The position numbers and the translations under genes were made by a program. Source: Mucor racemosus (taxonomy: Eukaryota; Mucoromycota; Mucoromycetes; Mucorales; Mucoraceae). Taken from it: 64,000 nucleotides of DNA. Location: NCBI GenBank assembly GCA_027405735.1, contig JAPEHQ010000023.1, positions 558,001-622,000 of the forward strand. The letters run 5' to 3'. Under the pieces are notes generated by a model, which saw only the letters and a program-made list of their open reading frames with translations, did not search any database and was not told where the DNA came from. Of this stretch, positions 35,306 to 47,727 are shown one piece after another (within the stretch, counting starts at the first letter, position 1; each line of letters begins with the position of its first letter).

Positions 35306-36270
35306 GTAAGAATAAAACTCAATGTAAATCACCTCTAGCGCATTAATTATCAAGTACGGCTATATTACCATCAAATAAACTACTACACAATATTAACATG
35401 TATAAATGTTTACAGTAATAAGCTTGAATCAAGTGGGTACAGCATTGTAAACTCTCAAAAAAGTTCCGAGGTATTATAAAATCTCTAATTTTTAAGACTT
35501 ACAAGGCTTATAAGCGGAAGATTAATTTTGAAAATTATTTTTGTCCAGATCATCAATTTTGACATTTTTTAATTTTTTTTTTCTGGTTTTGCAAATCTAG
35601 AGTTAATTATACTACCAAATATAAAAACAAAAAATATACACATATACAGAATTTAGCGCTCTATTTGCTCAATAAAAAATAACAAACATTTTTATTATAA
35701 GATATTACATGAAAATCCCTTAATCAAAAAACCGTTTTTGGGGCAAAAGTACAAATTTTCATTACTTAATATTTAATATTAAGTTTTTATAAAATGTGTA
35801 TTAGCTATGGCTACAATTTTCTCTCACAATGTAGTATATTTAAACGTCGATTCTGGTATCAAAATTTGATTTTTCTATTTTTTGATCAAAATCATGAGCG
35901 TTGGTAAGGGTAAAATAGTCCCCGAAAATGTCCGCTACAAAAACTGAATTTTCAGACCGCAGATGGTTAAATATAAGAAAAAGTTGCAAAAAAAATACAT
36001 TTTTTATTAAAAACTTAGATAAACCATAGTATATAGTAAATAAGAGACATAGCCGTTCGATCTTGCTATGCTCAATTACAGCGTCGCTCTACGGGTTTGC
36101 TTTTACAGTTTTTTAATCAATGTATGATATGACAGACGGTTTTTCTGGTAGAACAATGTACAGTATGCTTCTATGGTAATAGATATTGTCTATTTTGTTT
36201 AGTTTATGGTTTATGCGCCGTAATGCTGCTTTTACATTGGATGAAATGTGCAATTTAGCAGGGTTTTAAT

Positions 36271-36480
36271 TGAAATGTCAAAAGAGTCTATATAAATAAT
36301 CTTGCCAGAATATTACACTTTTAGCAACAATATATCCTTTGGATGTATTTATATACATTAATTATAACTATTACTAGGGGTTTACTACCTAAGAATATGA
36401 TGTAAATTAATGATCTGTAACACTAATTATAGACTGTGACCTTGGATGTGAGACCTATGATGAGTATTGACATAACACAT
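36271..36480. repeat. Short repeat S, copy 2 (inserted in R2 copy 1)
   Basis: Begins TGAAATGTCAAAAG and ends TTGACATAACA, like 33351-33602. R2 copies 2 and 3 lack it: they continue GCTCTAAATAATG/GCACTAAATAATG at this point, so it is an insertion into copy 1. About 55 bp of the host R2 sequence is missing at the site, and no target duplication remains. Confidence 0.6.
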
Positions 36481-36686
36481 GTGTTGTTTCTCTCTTTTTG
36501 TTTTTATATGGCAAGGATATATTCACCGTTTGATAAGGCATATCAGACTATCAAGCTGCTATTCTTTTCTTTTATCTGAATACGCATTCTAACATAAGGG
36601 ACTACTGTTTTTAATATAGGTAGCAGTCTATATTGGAGACTGATATTTTCATTTAACCGCATTTTAAGATCAAATATCATTATTTA

Positions 36687-37150
36687 TGTGGAATATGTAC
36701 ACATTTATCCACTATATTGATCTCCATTTCATCTGATTCTCAATTAAAGTACGGCTGACATGAATAGACATTACACTACTAAATGATATATGCTGATTCA
36801 TACTAATATAAATTTTCTACCAAGCTTCTATCCTAGCAACTTATAGTTAAAGACCAATCAACATACTGTGGATTTAATCACACCATTATGATCAAGGACC
36901 CATGAACTCTATGAATACACCGATTGGTTACTATCAAGATTTATGTCTGACAAGGGGTGTTATTGGCTATTTATGAATCTAGGAATGCTTACCTAATCTC
37001 TCTAATGAAAACTATATAAAGAGGACATTTATTTATTACAAAAGTCCTCAAGTAGAATTTAACTTGATAATAAAACCCTAATGTTATCTAGTCGAATTCG
37101 TATTGTTTTTTTATATACTTTTTTCCGTGAATAGCTCTGTCTGTTCCACA
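36687..37150. mobile_element. Solo LTR 1 (464 bp) with 5-bp target duplication
   Basis: Starts TGTGGAATATG and ends CTGTTCCACA: perfect TGTGGAA/TTCCACA inverted ends with the canonical TG...CA. Flanked by ATTTA at 36682-36686 and again at 37151-37155. R2 copy 3 carries the empty site (its complement reads GTTATTTACTACTG), confirming the insertion. Internally there is a TATA box (CTATATAAAGAGG, 37011) and AATAAAA (37069). A 5-bp duplication is typical of Ty1/Copia and Ty3/Gypsy elements. The body was lost by LTR-LTR recombination. Confidence 0.92.
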
Positions 37151-37614
37151 ATTTACTACTGTATTGTGGGACGTACTTCTTGATTATCAGATCATCAAAT
37201 CGAAGGCAATAATGATATTTATATCTACTCAATGAAAAGATAGAACTGGCAGCAAACCCAAGAAATATTCCAGGAAAGTCATAAAATTTTAAATGGTATA
37301 GAAATACAAAGAAAGGATAATCTGACGTCTTGTCTAATAACCATAGTTTTGATCATAGCTATGCTTGAAAAAAAAATCTTTTTACAGCTGACAATCCGTA
37401 AACTAAACTAGTAAGTTGAAAGAATTCAAAGTTAATTTGTTTAAATTTTATGAGTGAGTGCGACAAAGTAACATCTATAACCTTAGGTTTGGTCTGCATA
37501 TAAATTTAAGCACTAAGTGTTATTTAAGTTTATGCTCTAGCAAAAACTATAGTTGCTGTAAAGATTATAGCTATAAACATATTTACAAATAATAATAATA
37601 ATCGTAAATGTATT

Positions 37615-37934
37615 GTTAGTCATTTTGTTCGATCATCTACGTTATAATCATTGTTTTTTTTTGGTCTAAAGTCGATACAGTATCTACCTGCAGAAAAATT
37701 GGTGATCATAAAAGTATGCATAGCATTGACTTGATTTCAATGAATGCATAAACGCATGCTAATCTACTTAGTTTCTAAAAAATATATGTTTCTATTTAAT
37801 GACTAATGACCGACAGCCAAAAAGAGGAAAACGAGATGTTGTCTTGTATACTGCTACCAACTATCAAGGATACATCATAATCATTGTTTATTAGCTTGTT
37901 GGTTGATTTTACTAATAAATCAATTTTTATAGGT
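37615..37934. other. Spacer between R2 copies 1 and 2
   Basis: About 320 bp without a gene. It does not match the left part of R2 copy 1 as far as I can see, so copy 2 appears truncated on its left side. It contains T-rich and AT-rich stretches only. Confidence 0.5.
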
Positions 37935-38189
37935 CAACAGTAAAGGCATATTCAGTTCAAAATAATTGAAACAATTCAATTATACTAATTTACATGGTTT
38001 ATCATCTCTTGCTCATTAAATTGATATATTTGATTTTAATATTCAGTTTATACTGCTAATCGATGACTCGTTGGTCCATTATGGGTAACTCATCATCCTT
38101 GAATAGCTTTTTATCTATAATAACGGTCAATTATTAGCTCATGGTATGCAAAAATATTAAAAGGGACCGTCTAATCTCGAATATATCTG

Positions 38190-38712
38190 TGTTGTATTCC
38201 ACCTACTAGTATCATACGTTATCACCTTCTACAGTATCAATACATCTTACAATCTATTGACTACGACATGTATTGAAGTGCAAGTCTTGATAACGGATAT
38301 AAGAAACTCCTAGCGTACCAAGTTTAATCCAGTAATTACCAAGAACGCTTGGACCTCAATTATGACACCATATTATTTCATCCCAGCGGTTAACCAATCA
38401 AGTAGCTATCAAATCAACATCCAAGCATATTTAGCGCAGCATTGAAACAAGACAACTCACAAGCTCTGCAAGAACGGTTAAATTATGATTGATCCATTGA
38501 ATCCATAGATTACTATCAAACAGATCCAATGGTTTAATAGTGCCATAAATTACATCTCAATGTCAAATCAATATAAAAGGCCATACTTTTATATCTAAAT
38601 AAATGATATCTTGTTTTTATTATACAGTTGATGAAGAACTGATTAATTACTCATTCTTTTATAATTGTTTTCTTTTTTAAGTACTATTTATCAATCCTGA
38701 AAATATAGGACA
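38190..38712. mobile_element. Solo LTR 2 (523 bp) with 5-bp target duplication
   Basis: Begins TGTTGTATTCC and ends ATATAGGACA (TG...CA ends). Direct 5-bp repeats ATCTG occur at 38185-38189 and 38713-38717. Outside these, R2 copy 1 runs straight through (ATGTATCTGATTC), the empty-site form. A TATA box (ATATAAAAGG) lies at 38571. Sequence differs from solo LTR 1, so this is a second retrotransposon family. Confidence 0.9.
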
Positions 38713-39585
38713 ATCTGATTCAATTTCTGATGCTAAATTAACATTAAATTAGTTGCGTTGACTCTCAATAAAATAATAAGGCGTTTTATCGAGTACGATG
38801 TTGGCGTTCACTATATTCCAGTTAAATTGAACAGATAGAGATATGGTTTATGTAGAGATCTGTAAATGTGTGAGAGAGCGCAGATCTATATTAACACAAA
38901 ATATCCAAATTGCGATGTTCCGTCGACCTGCACGAAATATTTTTGTGGCGATATCTGGTAGCTCAAGTGTAATGTATTATGCATTTAATTGTCAAATGTA
39001 TCAAATCAAGATGAAGCTGATTGATCGATATGACTGATAATAAATGCAATATCATTTATTGAATGGGCGAATATAAATGTATAAAGCAAAGCTTACGTTT
39101 GAATGAAAGTACTGATTATTCAGATTAACATTAATAGGTTCTTCAAAAAGCTTAGTAGTTAAGTGCAATCATTGCTACCAAATTACATAATTTGGTATGT
39201 AGAAAACTCTTGAAGCATTTATTCTATTTTCTGGCAGTGCTACAAGTCATCGTTCAATATGACTGAATATTAATGAATCAGAGAAAAATACAATTAGTAA
39301 AAAATTGATACCAAATGTACATCGAGGTCAGTATTGATAAAAGGTGCATTCATTGTATAGTGAAAATCGCAACATTTTGATGGATAGAAATTACAGTATC
39401 AAGATGTTGTATTTGCCTCAGAATTTCTAAAAGAGTTTAAAAGCATACTTCATCAAATTTACGTAGACATTAAATACTCACCATATGCTATTAGCATTAT
39501 CTTGTTTTTTATTTAATTGCTGTATTATTAAAAATCAAGCTTTTCATAGCTTATAACAATGACAATGGGATGTTTCTGATTTTAG

Positions 39586-39795
39586 ATTGACGTTTATCAT
39601 AAGGCGGGCTGATGATACGTTTTTTAGTACTACTGTAGATGGAACCAGTCAATTTAATTTATGAAATTTGAATGAAAATACCGAGGAACCATTTGTAAGA
39701 ACTTTATTTGGCCCTGGTAAAGTATTGAATAAATTGGTTTGTGGGTAATAATAGATTCCAGTGATGGTCAGATTTATGTTTATGATACTGGAGAT
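39586..39795 (+). pseudogene. Decayed dynein intermediate-chain exon, R2 copy 2
   Basis: Same exon as at 35077 with the same TGA at the Trp position (QFNL, stop, NLNENTEEPF). It then carries extra damage: an internal deletion removes the LAWNKEGKK part and leaves only pieces of the DG.VYVYD blade. Acceptor TTTTAG and donor GTAAG are still present. Confidence 0.72.
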
Positions 39796-41285
39796 GTAAG
39801 ACTAAAACTTAATGTAAATCACCTCTAGCACAATAAATAAACATTAAAACTATATTATCATCAAGTAAACCACTACACAATATTTTCATGTATAGAGATT
39901 TACAGTAATAAGCTTCTTGAATCAAGTAGATACAGCATCTTAAATTCTTGAAAAAATTCTCAAGTATTATAAAATCTCTTATTTCTAAGACTTATAAGGC
40001 TTATAAGCGGAATATTAATTTCGAAAATTATTCTTGTCCAGATCATCAATTTGGACATTTTTTAAATTTTTTTTTCTGGTTTTGCAAATTTAGAGGTAAT
40101 TATGCTACCAATTATAAAAACAAAAAATATACACATATACAGAATTTAGCGCTCTATTTGCTCAATAAAAAATAACAAACATTTTTATTACAAAATATTA
40201 CATGAAAATGCTTTAACCAAAAAACCGTTTTTGGGGCAAAAGTACAAATTTTTATTATTTAACATTTAATATTAAGCTTTTATAAAATGTGTATTAGCTA
40301 TGGCTACAATTTTCTCTCACAATGTAGTATATTTAAACGTTGATTTTTGTATCAAAATTTGATTTTTCTATTTTTTGATCAAAATCATGAGTGTTGGTAA
40401 GGATAAAATGAGCCCCGAAAATGTCCGCTACAAAATCTGAATTTTCAGACCACAGATGGTTAAATATAAGAAAAAGTTGAAAAAAAAATACATTTTTTAT
40501 TAAAATCTTAGATAAACCATAGTATATAAGAGATAAAGCCGTTGGATCTTGCCAGACTCAATTACGGTGTCGCTCTGATGGCTAGATGTTTCAATGTTTT
40601 AGTGAATGTATGATATGGCAGACGGTTTTTCTGGTAACGGATATTGCCTATTTTGCTTAGTTCAATGGTTCATGCGTTGTAATACTGCTTTTACACTGAC
40701 TGAAATGTGCAATTTAGCAGGGGTTTAATTGCTCTAAATAATGTAAAGCCTTGAAAATACGTTTCTGCGTGTGTTGTTTCTCTTTTTGTTTTCATATTTC
40801 AAGGATATATTTACCGTTTGATAAGGCATATCAGACAATCAAACTAATATGCTTCTCTTGTACAAATTCACGAAATATTCCAGAAAAGTGATAAAATTTC
40901 AAATGCTATAGAAACACAAAAAAAGAATGATCTGATGTCTTGCCTAATAATCATGGTTTTGATCGTAGATACTGTATACTTGAAAACAAATCTTCTTACA
41001 TCTGACAATCGTAAACTAAAATATTAAGTTTAAAAGTCGTTAATTTGTTTAGATTTTATGTGTGATAAAGTAACAACATTTATAACCTTAGATTTGGTTT
41101 GCATATAAATTTAAGCAATAAGTGTTATTTAAGTTTATGCTCAAGCAAAAACCATTGTTGCTGCAACCATTATTATAGCTATAAACATATTTACAAATGA
41201 TAATAATCGTAAATATATTGGCTCTTGCATGTATTGCCCTACATCAACAACGTATTGAATTGTATTGTCTATAATCTATATTAAT

Positions 41286-41469
41286 AAAAACAAATGTAAT
41301 TTAAACCCCCATTCCAGTAAAAAAATGCAATGGAACTGTGAGAATGGCACGATGCTCATGTACAGCAAACCAATTTGTGCCCATACGATCAGCTCATTAT
41401 GCTCATGGTCAGACTTTATAAATTTTTTGCAATATTGTAATTATGAAATATCATTGATTGTAAAAGTTA
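41286..41469. other. Spacer between R2 copy 2 and R1 copy C
   Basis: AT-rich single-copy sequence as far as I can tell. An 87-codon frame spanning 41265-41528 crosses the ends of both repeats and has no recognisable domain, so it is not called as a gene. Confidence 0.5.
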
Positions 41470-42610
41470 AGTACCACTATTGTTGCGCTATTAATTTTTC
41501 GTATTCACAAAAAGCTAGGTCTAACTAAAAGTTACTCTGAATTTTTTGTTTCAGTGAAAAATATTAATTTTCTGTCGAGATAATCAGAATAGTAATTCAT
41601 ATTACAGCTTAAAACCTATCATAACTGGGTTCCAAAATCGATTTGTGAAATCAATCAGAAAATGATCAGAAAAACAAAAATGTTGAATGGCTCATGAACT
41701 GCAAAATAAGTTGAATTAGCGTATTAAATATTTTTTGTATAGTTTTGGATTCTGCATGCATCTAAGCAAACCTTAAACAAATTTTTAATACTAAATTTTG
41801 CGTAAAATGTAACTGAAATTTTGGAGGTTTTTCGAAGATACACATCACTTTTTACAAGCATGTTTCAAAGACATGTAATTTCAATGATGCACAACCCAAT
41901 TATCTATCGATCAAGCCATTACTGAACCTTCTAGCTGCATTTTTTGTAGAGAAACCAAGATTTTTGTCAATTTTTTTTTCAAATTCTAAATTTAGGATGA
42001 GGGTATACAGGAGGAAAATTGAAGCAATAAGCGAACGTATTCCTTTATACACATTTTTGAGGATATCTCTACGAAAAATCAATATTTTGAAAAACTCTGA
42101 ATTGTGTCCGAGAGAGCTTAACAAGCTTAATGACATGAATGTAAAGAAGATACTGCTTAATTTAACCAATATTTTGAAACCTACTACAGAAATGCCAAAA
42201 AAAGAAAAAAAAAGTGAAAGTGCTCAGAATTTTTTTATATGAAAATATGTCATAGAGCAATTCAAAGCAAGTAAGTTTTATTATTAGAAAGTATTAGTAT
42301 AGCTTAATTTGTTCTAGAGAGATGAAGGCTCAAAGGTTTTAATTTTTAGCAGTGAAATACGTTTAAAAATCTGAAACATTAGCACTAAAAAATTAATACC
42401 AACTGCAAAAATTAGGATATTTCCAGATACTTATTTTGGGATTATAGTTGAATATCTCAGGTATATTAGCATGTAATTTTTTCTTGATGTTATTTAGTCA
42501 AAAATAAAATAAAGCAGAGATGAAAAATGGGATCCAGTTTTAAGGGGAAAAGCAATGAATTTTACGTGTTTTCGTGTCTTTCTTATAATATAAAATAAAT
42601 CCAGAAGCAG
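41470..42610 (-). repeat. Dispersed repeat R1, copy C
   Basis: Same orientation as copies B and D. Landmarks: GTCGAGATAATCAGAATAG, CTATCGATCAAGCCATTACT, AGGATATCTCTACGAAAAAT and GGATATTTCCAGATACTTAT. An 89-codon - frame (41900-42169) and a 92-codon + frame (41964-42242) lie over the same core as in the other copies. It is more diverged than B and D, and similarity ends near 42610. Confidence 0.85.
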
Positions 42611-42860
42611 ACATATATGAACAACGATGGAAAAAGTACGAATTAACGTTACAACTACTCGAACTGTACAAATATGCTCACACTTCACTGCAAAATGTAC
42701 AGCGCAATGCTCAGAAGTTCATGATATGTTTCTTTTAAACTAAGGCCTGTACATATAAATCGCTCTTTCATGTCTAGTTGCAATTCTTTTGAATTGAAAT
42801 AAAAGTACAGATTATTATGTTTATTGACTATATGTAAATGTGTAAAAGTTGCCACATATG

Positions 42861-44929
42861 CTAATTATATTGGTTTTCTTCTTGCTGCTCTTCCCTCTTC
42901 TCTTCATCACCCATAACAACATTATCTTCTTCTTCTACGGATTTTTCCAATTGAACAACACTTGGGGGACGCTTACTATGGGCATCCTTTAAAATGATAT
43001 TCACTTTTCGTACCTCACCATCTGGACCGACCAGCAAGCAATTTGAAAGCCCAGCATACTCGCTTTTATCTACAGAACTTTTTCTTCTACTCGCATTGAC
43101 CATACTACTACCCAATGGTTCTCTAGCACAAGGTACCAACTGCCACCCAGATCCCACATGATAAGCACCAACCTGTTTACCATGTCTCATTTGAAACACT
43201 TTTAAAAATCCTCGTTTCGATGAATACATGACCAAGAATTGCAATATTCTGGTAGATTCTCCTCCATATAAATCTCGCTCGAATGCTTCTACCCAACCAC
43301 AAACTGCATCACGAACTCCTTTCCACATACGAATCATTTCTCCTTCTACAACATCCCATAATATCACTCGACCAAGAGCATCGGAAGTGGCAGCAAGAGT
43401 TTGTCTTTGTGCACTAGTGGATGGGGGACATATGCTGATGGCGTTGATTTTACGGTATTCATCGTTGGCTGATAAAATTGCAGGAATTGGGGTAGCAGGT
43501 TCTATATGGCTTGGTGGACGTCGCATGTCAGGTACGTAGGGAGTAGGTCCAGATGATGAGGATCTGTTGGAATCGTTGTTATTGCTTGATCCCCACCAGG
43601 ACTTAGCAAATGAAAATACGGGTGATGTTACTCGCGAAACTACATAACTTGCCATTGAGGCTGCTGACATGAGTGGTCTACTTGATTCTGACGTTGCATA
43701 ATAGGTAAACATGGGATATGCTCCTACACCAATATATCTTGATGTAGCTGTTTTTGATGGAAATACTGTTGATGTAGATATTGTGGTTGATGGATCCATG
43801 TAAGGCGATTGTGAATGAGATGGCGAAGGTCCTATATTATAACGTTAGCATTGCAATTGAAATTTAATAGTTACAATTTACCTAAACTAACTATATCAAG
43901 TACTTGATCTTGATGTTGAAGATCCCATTTTTTATATGTAAATGCTGTATGCATGCGTGAAGCATCAATGCCACTTTCTCTTTGTCCATCACATACTCTT
44001 AATACCATCCAAAGGCTTTGCCCATCAATACTCACTACTCGATTTCCTGCAAATAAAATAGATATATCTTCATCTTCTGTGACAAATTGTTGGTTTGATA
44101 CTTTGAAAATGGGTGGTGGTGTTCTAATCTTCATTGTTAATACGGGTGATGTTTCCAATTGTTGTTCTGTCAAGAGCACTCCAGCCTAATTATAATTGAA
44201 TTTATTGATTTACTATGATCTTTATTCTTTTACTTACGTCTGAAAATACTCGAATCCATCCAGTATTATAGCCACACATGACATAATTTTGACTAGTAAA
44301 ATGTTAATACGGATTAGTAAATACATTAGATCTAGCTTACGTTAAACGAGTTGACGGAACAAACAATGGTAGACATAATACGGCAGTAATTTCCTCATTA
44401 GGTTGACATCCTGAGCCTTGACCTAATGCAGAATACTCTCCTTCGTTATTTAATTGAACCATGACAAATTTTGTTTTGTATGCCAATACGAGACTTTTGC
44501 CTCCTGCTGATGCTGATATCAAGAAACTGTTGTTGATAGGTATATTTGGCGAAGGTGAGCGTGTTATCATATCAGCAGCTGATGGTACAAGCTCCTTTTT
44601 GCAATATTTTTTTTTTGTCAGTATATTTGTGGTATACAAAGCTTCAATAATAATATACCTCGTCTACTTCATCTTTGAATACTTTATTCCAGCCATCTAT
44701 GTACGGTATTTAGGATATTGCTGAATCTACACGTTTTTGCTAATTAAATTATACCTTCTTTTGGTGCTTTAATTATTTGGGATGATTCTTCAGTGCTTTC
44801 GTCTGTAACGTCTTCAATGGAACTAGATGCTTGAGGGACATTACCCATCAATATCATAAGGATAGGCGGTGGAATTCTATAATGTGCATCCAAAACACAC
44901 TTTATTCTTTTGTTTGAATTACTAGACAT
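42861..44929 (-). CDS. RAB3GAP2 N-terminal domain protein (Rab3-GAP regulatory subunit-like)
   Basis: Six exons on the - strand (44929-44755, 44696-44659, 44594-44341, 44292-44238, 44185-43882, 43831-42861) give 598 residues. The RAB3GAP2_N beta-propeller-like domain spans most of the protein: LVLAYKTKFVMVQLN, GWIRVFSD, SRYIGVGAYPMFTYYA, and the blade RQTLAATSDALGRVILWDVV followed by RMWKGVRDAVCGW. These are hallmarks of the family. In animals the regulatory subunit pairs with RAB3GAP1 to control Rab3 and Rab18. At 598 residues this is much shorter than the human protein (about 1390) and ends in an acidic tail (EEEDNVVMGDEEKREEQQEE), so the C-terminal domain is absent. A Ser/Asn-rich disordered insert lies near residue 260. 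Its start is only 117 bp past the stop of the upstream SART3-like gene. Confidence 0.87.
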
Positions 44930-45046
44930 TTATTTTAATTATGCAAAACACGACAAAAAGAGTATGATAAAGAGGAGTCTTATGCCCAACAAGCAACAAG
45001 AATGGTCATGTTTATTAAATGTCAGTCAGATGTTGTGTGTTCCAAA

Positions 45047-47694
45047 TTACTTTTTACTAGAAAGAAGCATAGCACGGAAATCATCATTACTTCTTTCAGG
45101 GGCATTTTCTGCCTCTTTTTCTTGTTCTTTGGTGGTATTTTCAGTGGTGTTCACTTCTTTAATATTCTGAACATCACTTCTACTAAGCGTCTTTTGTGGC
45201 AATTTGACTGATTTTCCTCTTCTAGTATTTGGTCTAACAGAACGAGGTCTTGGTGTAAATGGTGCAATGGGTCGTTTGAATTGTTCGTCATTAGACTTGT
45301 GCTTTTTTGCGCTATCATCATCTTCTTTTTCATCTGTTGAAAGTTTACGTTTGCGAGATGATTGCTCTTGTTGAGGTACATTAGCTTCGACATGTGTAGG
45401 CTCGATAGGTTTTTCAGATAATGAAACATCTTCCTTAATTACTGGATCAGCATATTCTTTTGCAATTGGAGCGGTATGCTCTTTTGTAATTAAAACATCA
45501 TGTTCTTTTGTAGTTGAGGGATGAGCGTGCTCCTTCTTTTTCTCCTTGGCTCTTTGCTTTTGTGCTAATCTATGAGCACTCTTCTTTTTCTATAAAAAAA
45601 AACAGTATTTAGTTCAAGGTCTACAACATAGTAATTGTCCACTTACTCTATCCATCTCTTTCTTTTCTTTTGCATTAGCAGCTTTTTGATCAGGAGATTC
45701 TTCTGTTTGTTTATATTGAGGTTGTGATTGGAGTTGTTGCAATTGAGATTGAGATTGAGATTGAGATTGCCATTGTCTTGCTAGTATTTTAGTTTTTTGA
45801 TTGATCTTTACAAGAGATGTTTCATAGGTTTCTAATGTGCCAATTTCATGTTCGACAGATGACCAAACACTGATTAATCTTGCAGGGTTATCAATGTTCT
45901 TTTGAATGGCTTGTTTAAACAATGATTCACATTTTTCGTAATTGCCTTGATCTTTTTCAAACATGATATAATCGATCCAAGCCTCGGTATTAAGGCCGTG
46001 TTGTTCTACTACATTTTTCCAAATTTCTTTTGCTTTCTCAGTGTCACCTAATCTTTTATAAGAAATATAGGCATAGTACTTTTCAATGCGGTAATATGGG
46101 TCTCCTGAATTTGGAAATGCTATTTGTATCACAAAAACATAATAAAGTTAGATCGAGGTTTTTCTTTTTTTAAGGATGCAGAAAATCTACCTTCTTGAAT
46201 ATATTGAAGACTCTCTTCAAATGCCACTCGTAAATCCATAACATCATCCTCATCCACTATGTACATACAATTGTCAATTTCATTTGATATTAAATACACG
46301 TTGACAAAAACTTACAATCTTCCCAATCAATTCTTCTTCTCTTAAAATCACATTTTGCAAGTAAAATAGCAACCAAATCATCAAGACTTGACAAAAGGGG
46401 CTTTGAAGACAACGCACGATCAAAAATATCTAATGCAAATAATTATTACTATTTGCAAAATGTGTAACCTGAGATTAATTTATTCACCATCGATTTGATC
46501 GTCCTCCTTGTGCCCGAATTCCATCAATCGAGCCAAATGTGCCCAAAGGTTGCCTGACCAAGGACAGTTTCGTATAGCTCTTAAACAGGTTGTTTCTAAA
46601 AATACTTGTACTTTAGCACGTTCAATCTATAAATTCAATTATTAGTTTTCAACCGGTACAACATTGAACTAGGGTAAATACCAAAAATAAAATGTAATCA
46701 TCCCATAATGTAGGATCTGTGCAATAATAAACAATAGCTCTTTCATAAATCGATCGAACATGGATCAGAGAAAACATTACTTTTGTACGCTTTTCATACT
46801 CAATGTATTGATTGAAAGCATCTAATGAATATCCGGTAGAATCCAACTGCAATTCGTATCGATCTCTTTCTTCTGCTGCTTTTTTAGTTTTAGCATAAAT
46901 CTTGTTGGCTTTTACCATGGTGTCTTCATAATTGCTATTGTCGTATGTAGAAATAAATGTTGAATATGCACTGAATGTACTTTCACAATCTAAATGAAGC
47001 GTTGCAAGTCGATCCAAGTACATTTTTCGTACTCGACTCAATTGATCGGCATCCTTGAATCGCTCCAAAATCTCAAGTTCAAATTCGGAATAAGGCTTCC
47101 ATATTTCTTGACTTTGTTTAACATGAGAACTGGTGGCACGAACAGCTTTTAAAAGATCTTGCCGAGTTTGATCAATGAATTCAGAAACGGATTCATCTTC
47201 ATCTATGATATCTTGACTGAATCCTTGGTGGAACTTATCCAGAATATATTCAACGTAATCTTTCCAAATGTTGATTGCTAAAATAAAATGTTAGACTTGG
47301 GTGGCATTAATGGAGAATTCAGTTTTTGGGCCCTCTTCTTTTTTTATGATGTTTTCGCTGTAGATTCCGCTCTAAATGATTCTTTCATGCAATTGCAACT
47401 AGTTTTTTGATACAAAACATCTCACATAGAAGACTCTGGCATCTGAAATACATGTACATATTTTTTTTTGACAAAAAAAGATATAAACTTCAGGAAGAGA
47501 GGTATAGTTGAGATAGTATATGAGCTTGGGGCGTCCAATGGAAAGGTCTGATATTTTCGAACAAAAAATGCAGTTATTTCGAAACAAAAAATGCTGAAGG
47601 ATACTTTAGATGCTAGTGTTTGTTTAATCGAGTTGTAGTTTGTAATATCTTGCTCTCAAATGTACGTAAATATTCATTGAAATCGATATATTGG

Positions 47695-47727
<33 letters not shown>

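Larger units (their letters stand above)
33690..37614 (+). repeat. Dispersed repeat R2, copy 1 (with nested insertions)
   Basis: Homologous to copy 2 (direct) and copy 3 (inverted). Left landmark: GGCCGAACTATGCTTCCCAT and GATCTGCACAGAT. Middle: GTACGATGTTGGCGTTCA, then the dynein-derived exon at 35077-35305. Right landmark: TAATAATCGTAAATGTATTG, where it stops slightly before the other copies. Removing short repeat S (36271-36480) and a solo LTR (36687-37150) leaves about 3.25 kb. No transposase was found and no terminal repeats are evident. Ends are approximate. Confidence 0.85.
37935..41285 (+). repeat. Dispersed repeat R2, copy 2 (left-truncated)
   Basis: Begins near GGCATATTCAGTTCAAAA, corresponding to about 33970 in copy 1, and runs to TATAATCTATATTAAT. 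Direct orientation to copy 1. It contains solo LTR 2 (38190-38712), the coding relic (frame 38843-39037) and a shortened dynein-derived exon (39586-39795). The right-hand 60 bp past ATCGTAAATATATTGGCT also match copy 3, so the real element end lies beyond that of copy 1. Confidence 0.85.

Noticed and set aside
33690..42610. Possibility that the repeated blocks are a CRISPR array or satellite
   Set aside because: Units are 1-3 kb, dispersed and in both orientations, with no short regular repeats and spacers; this is a eukaryotic repeat nest.
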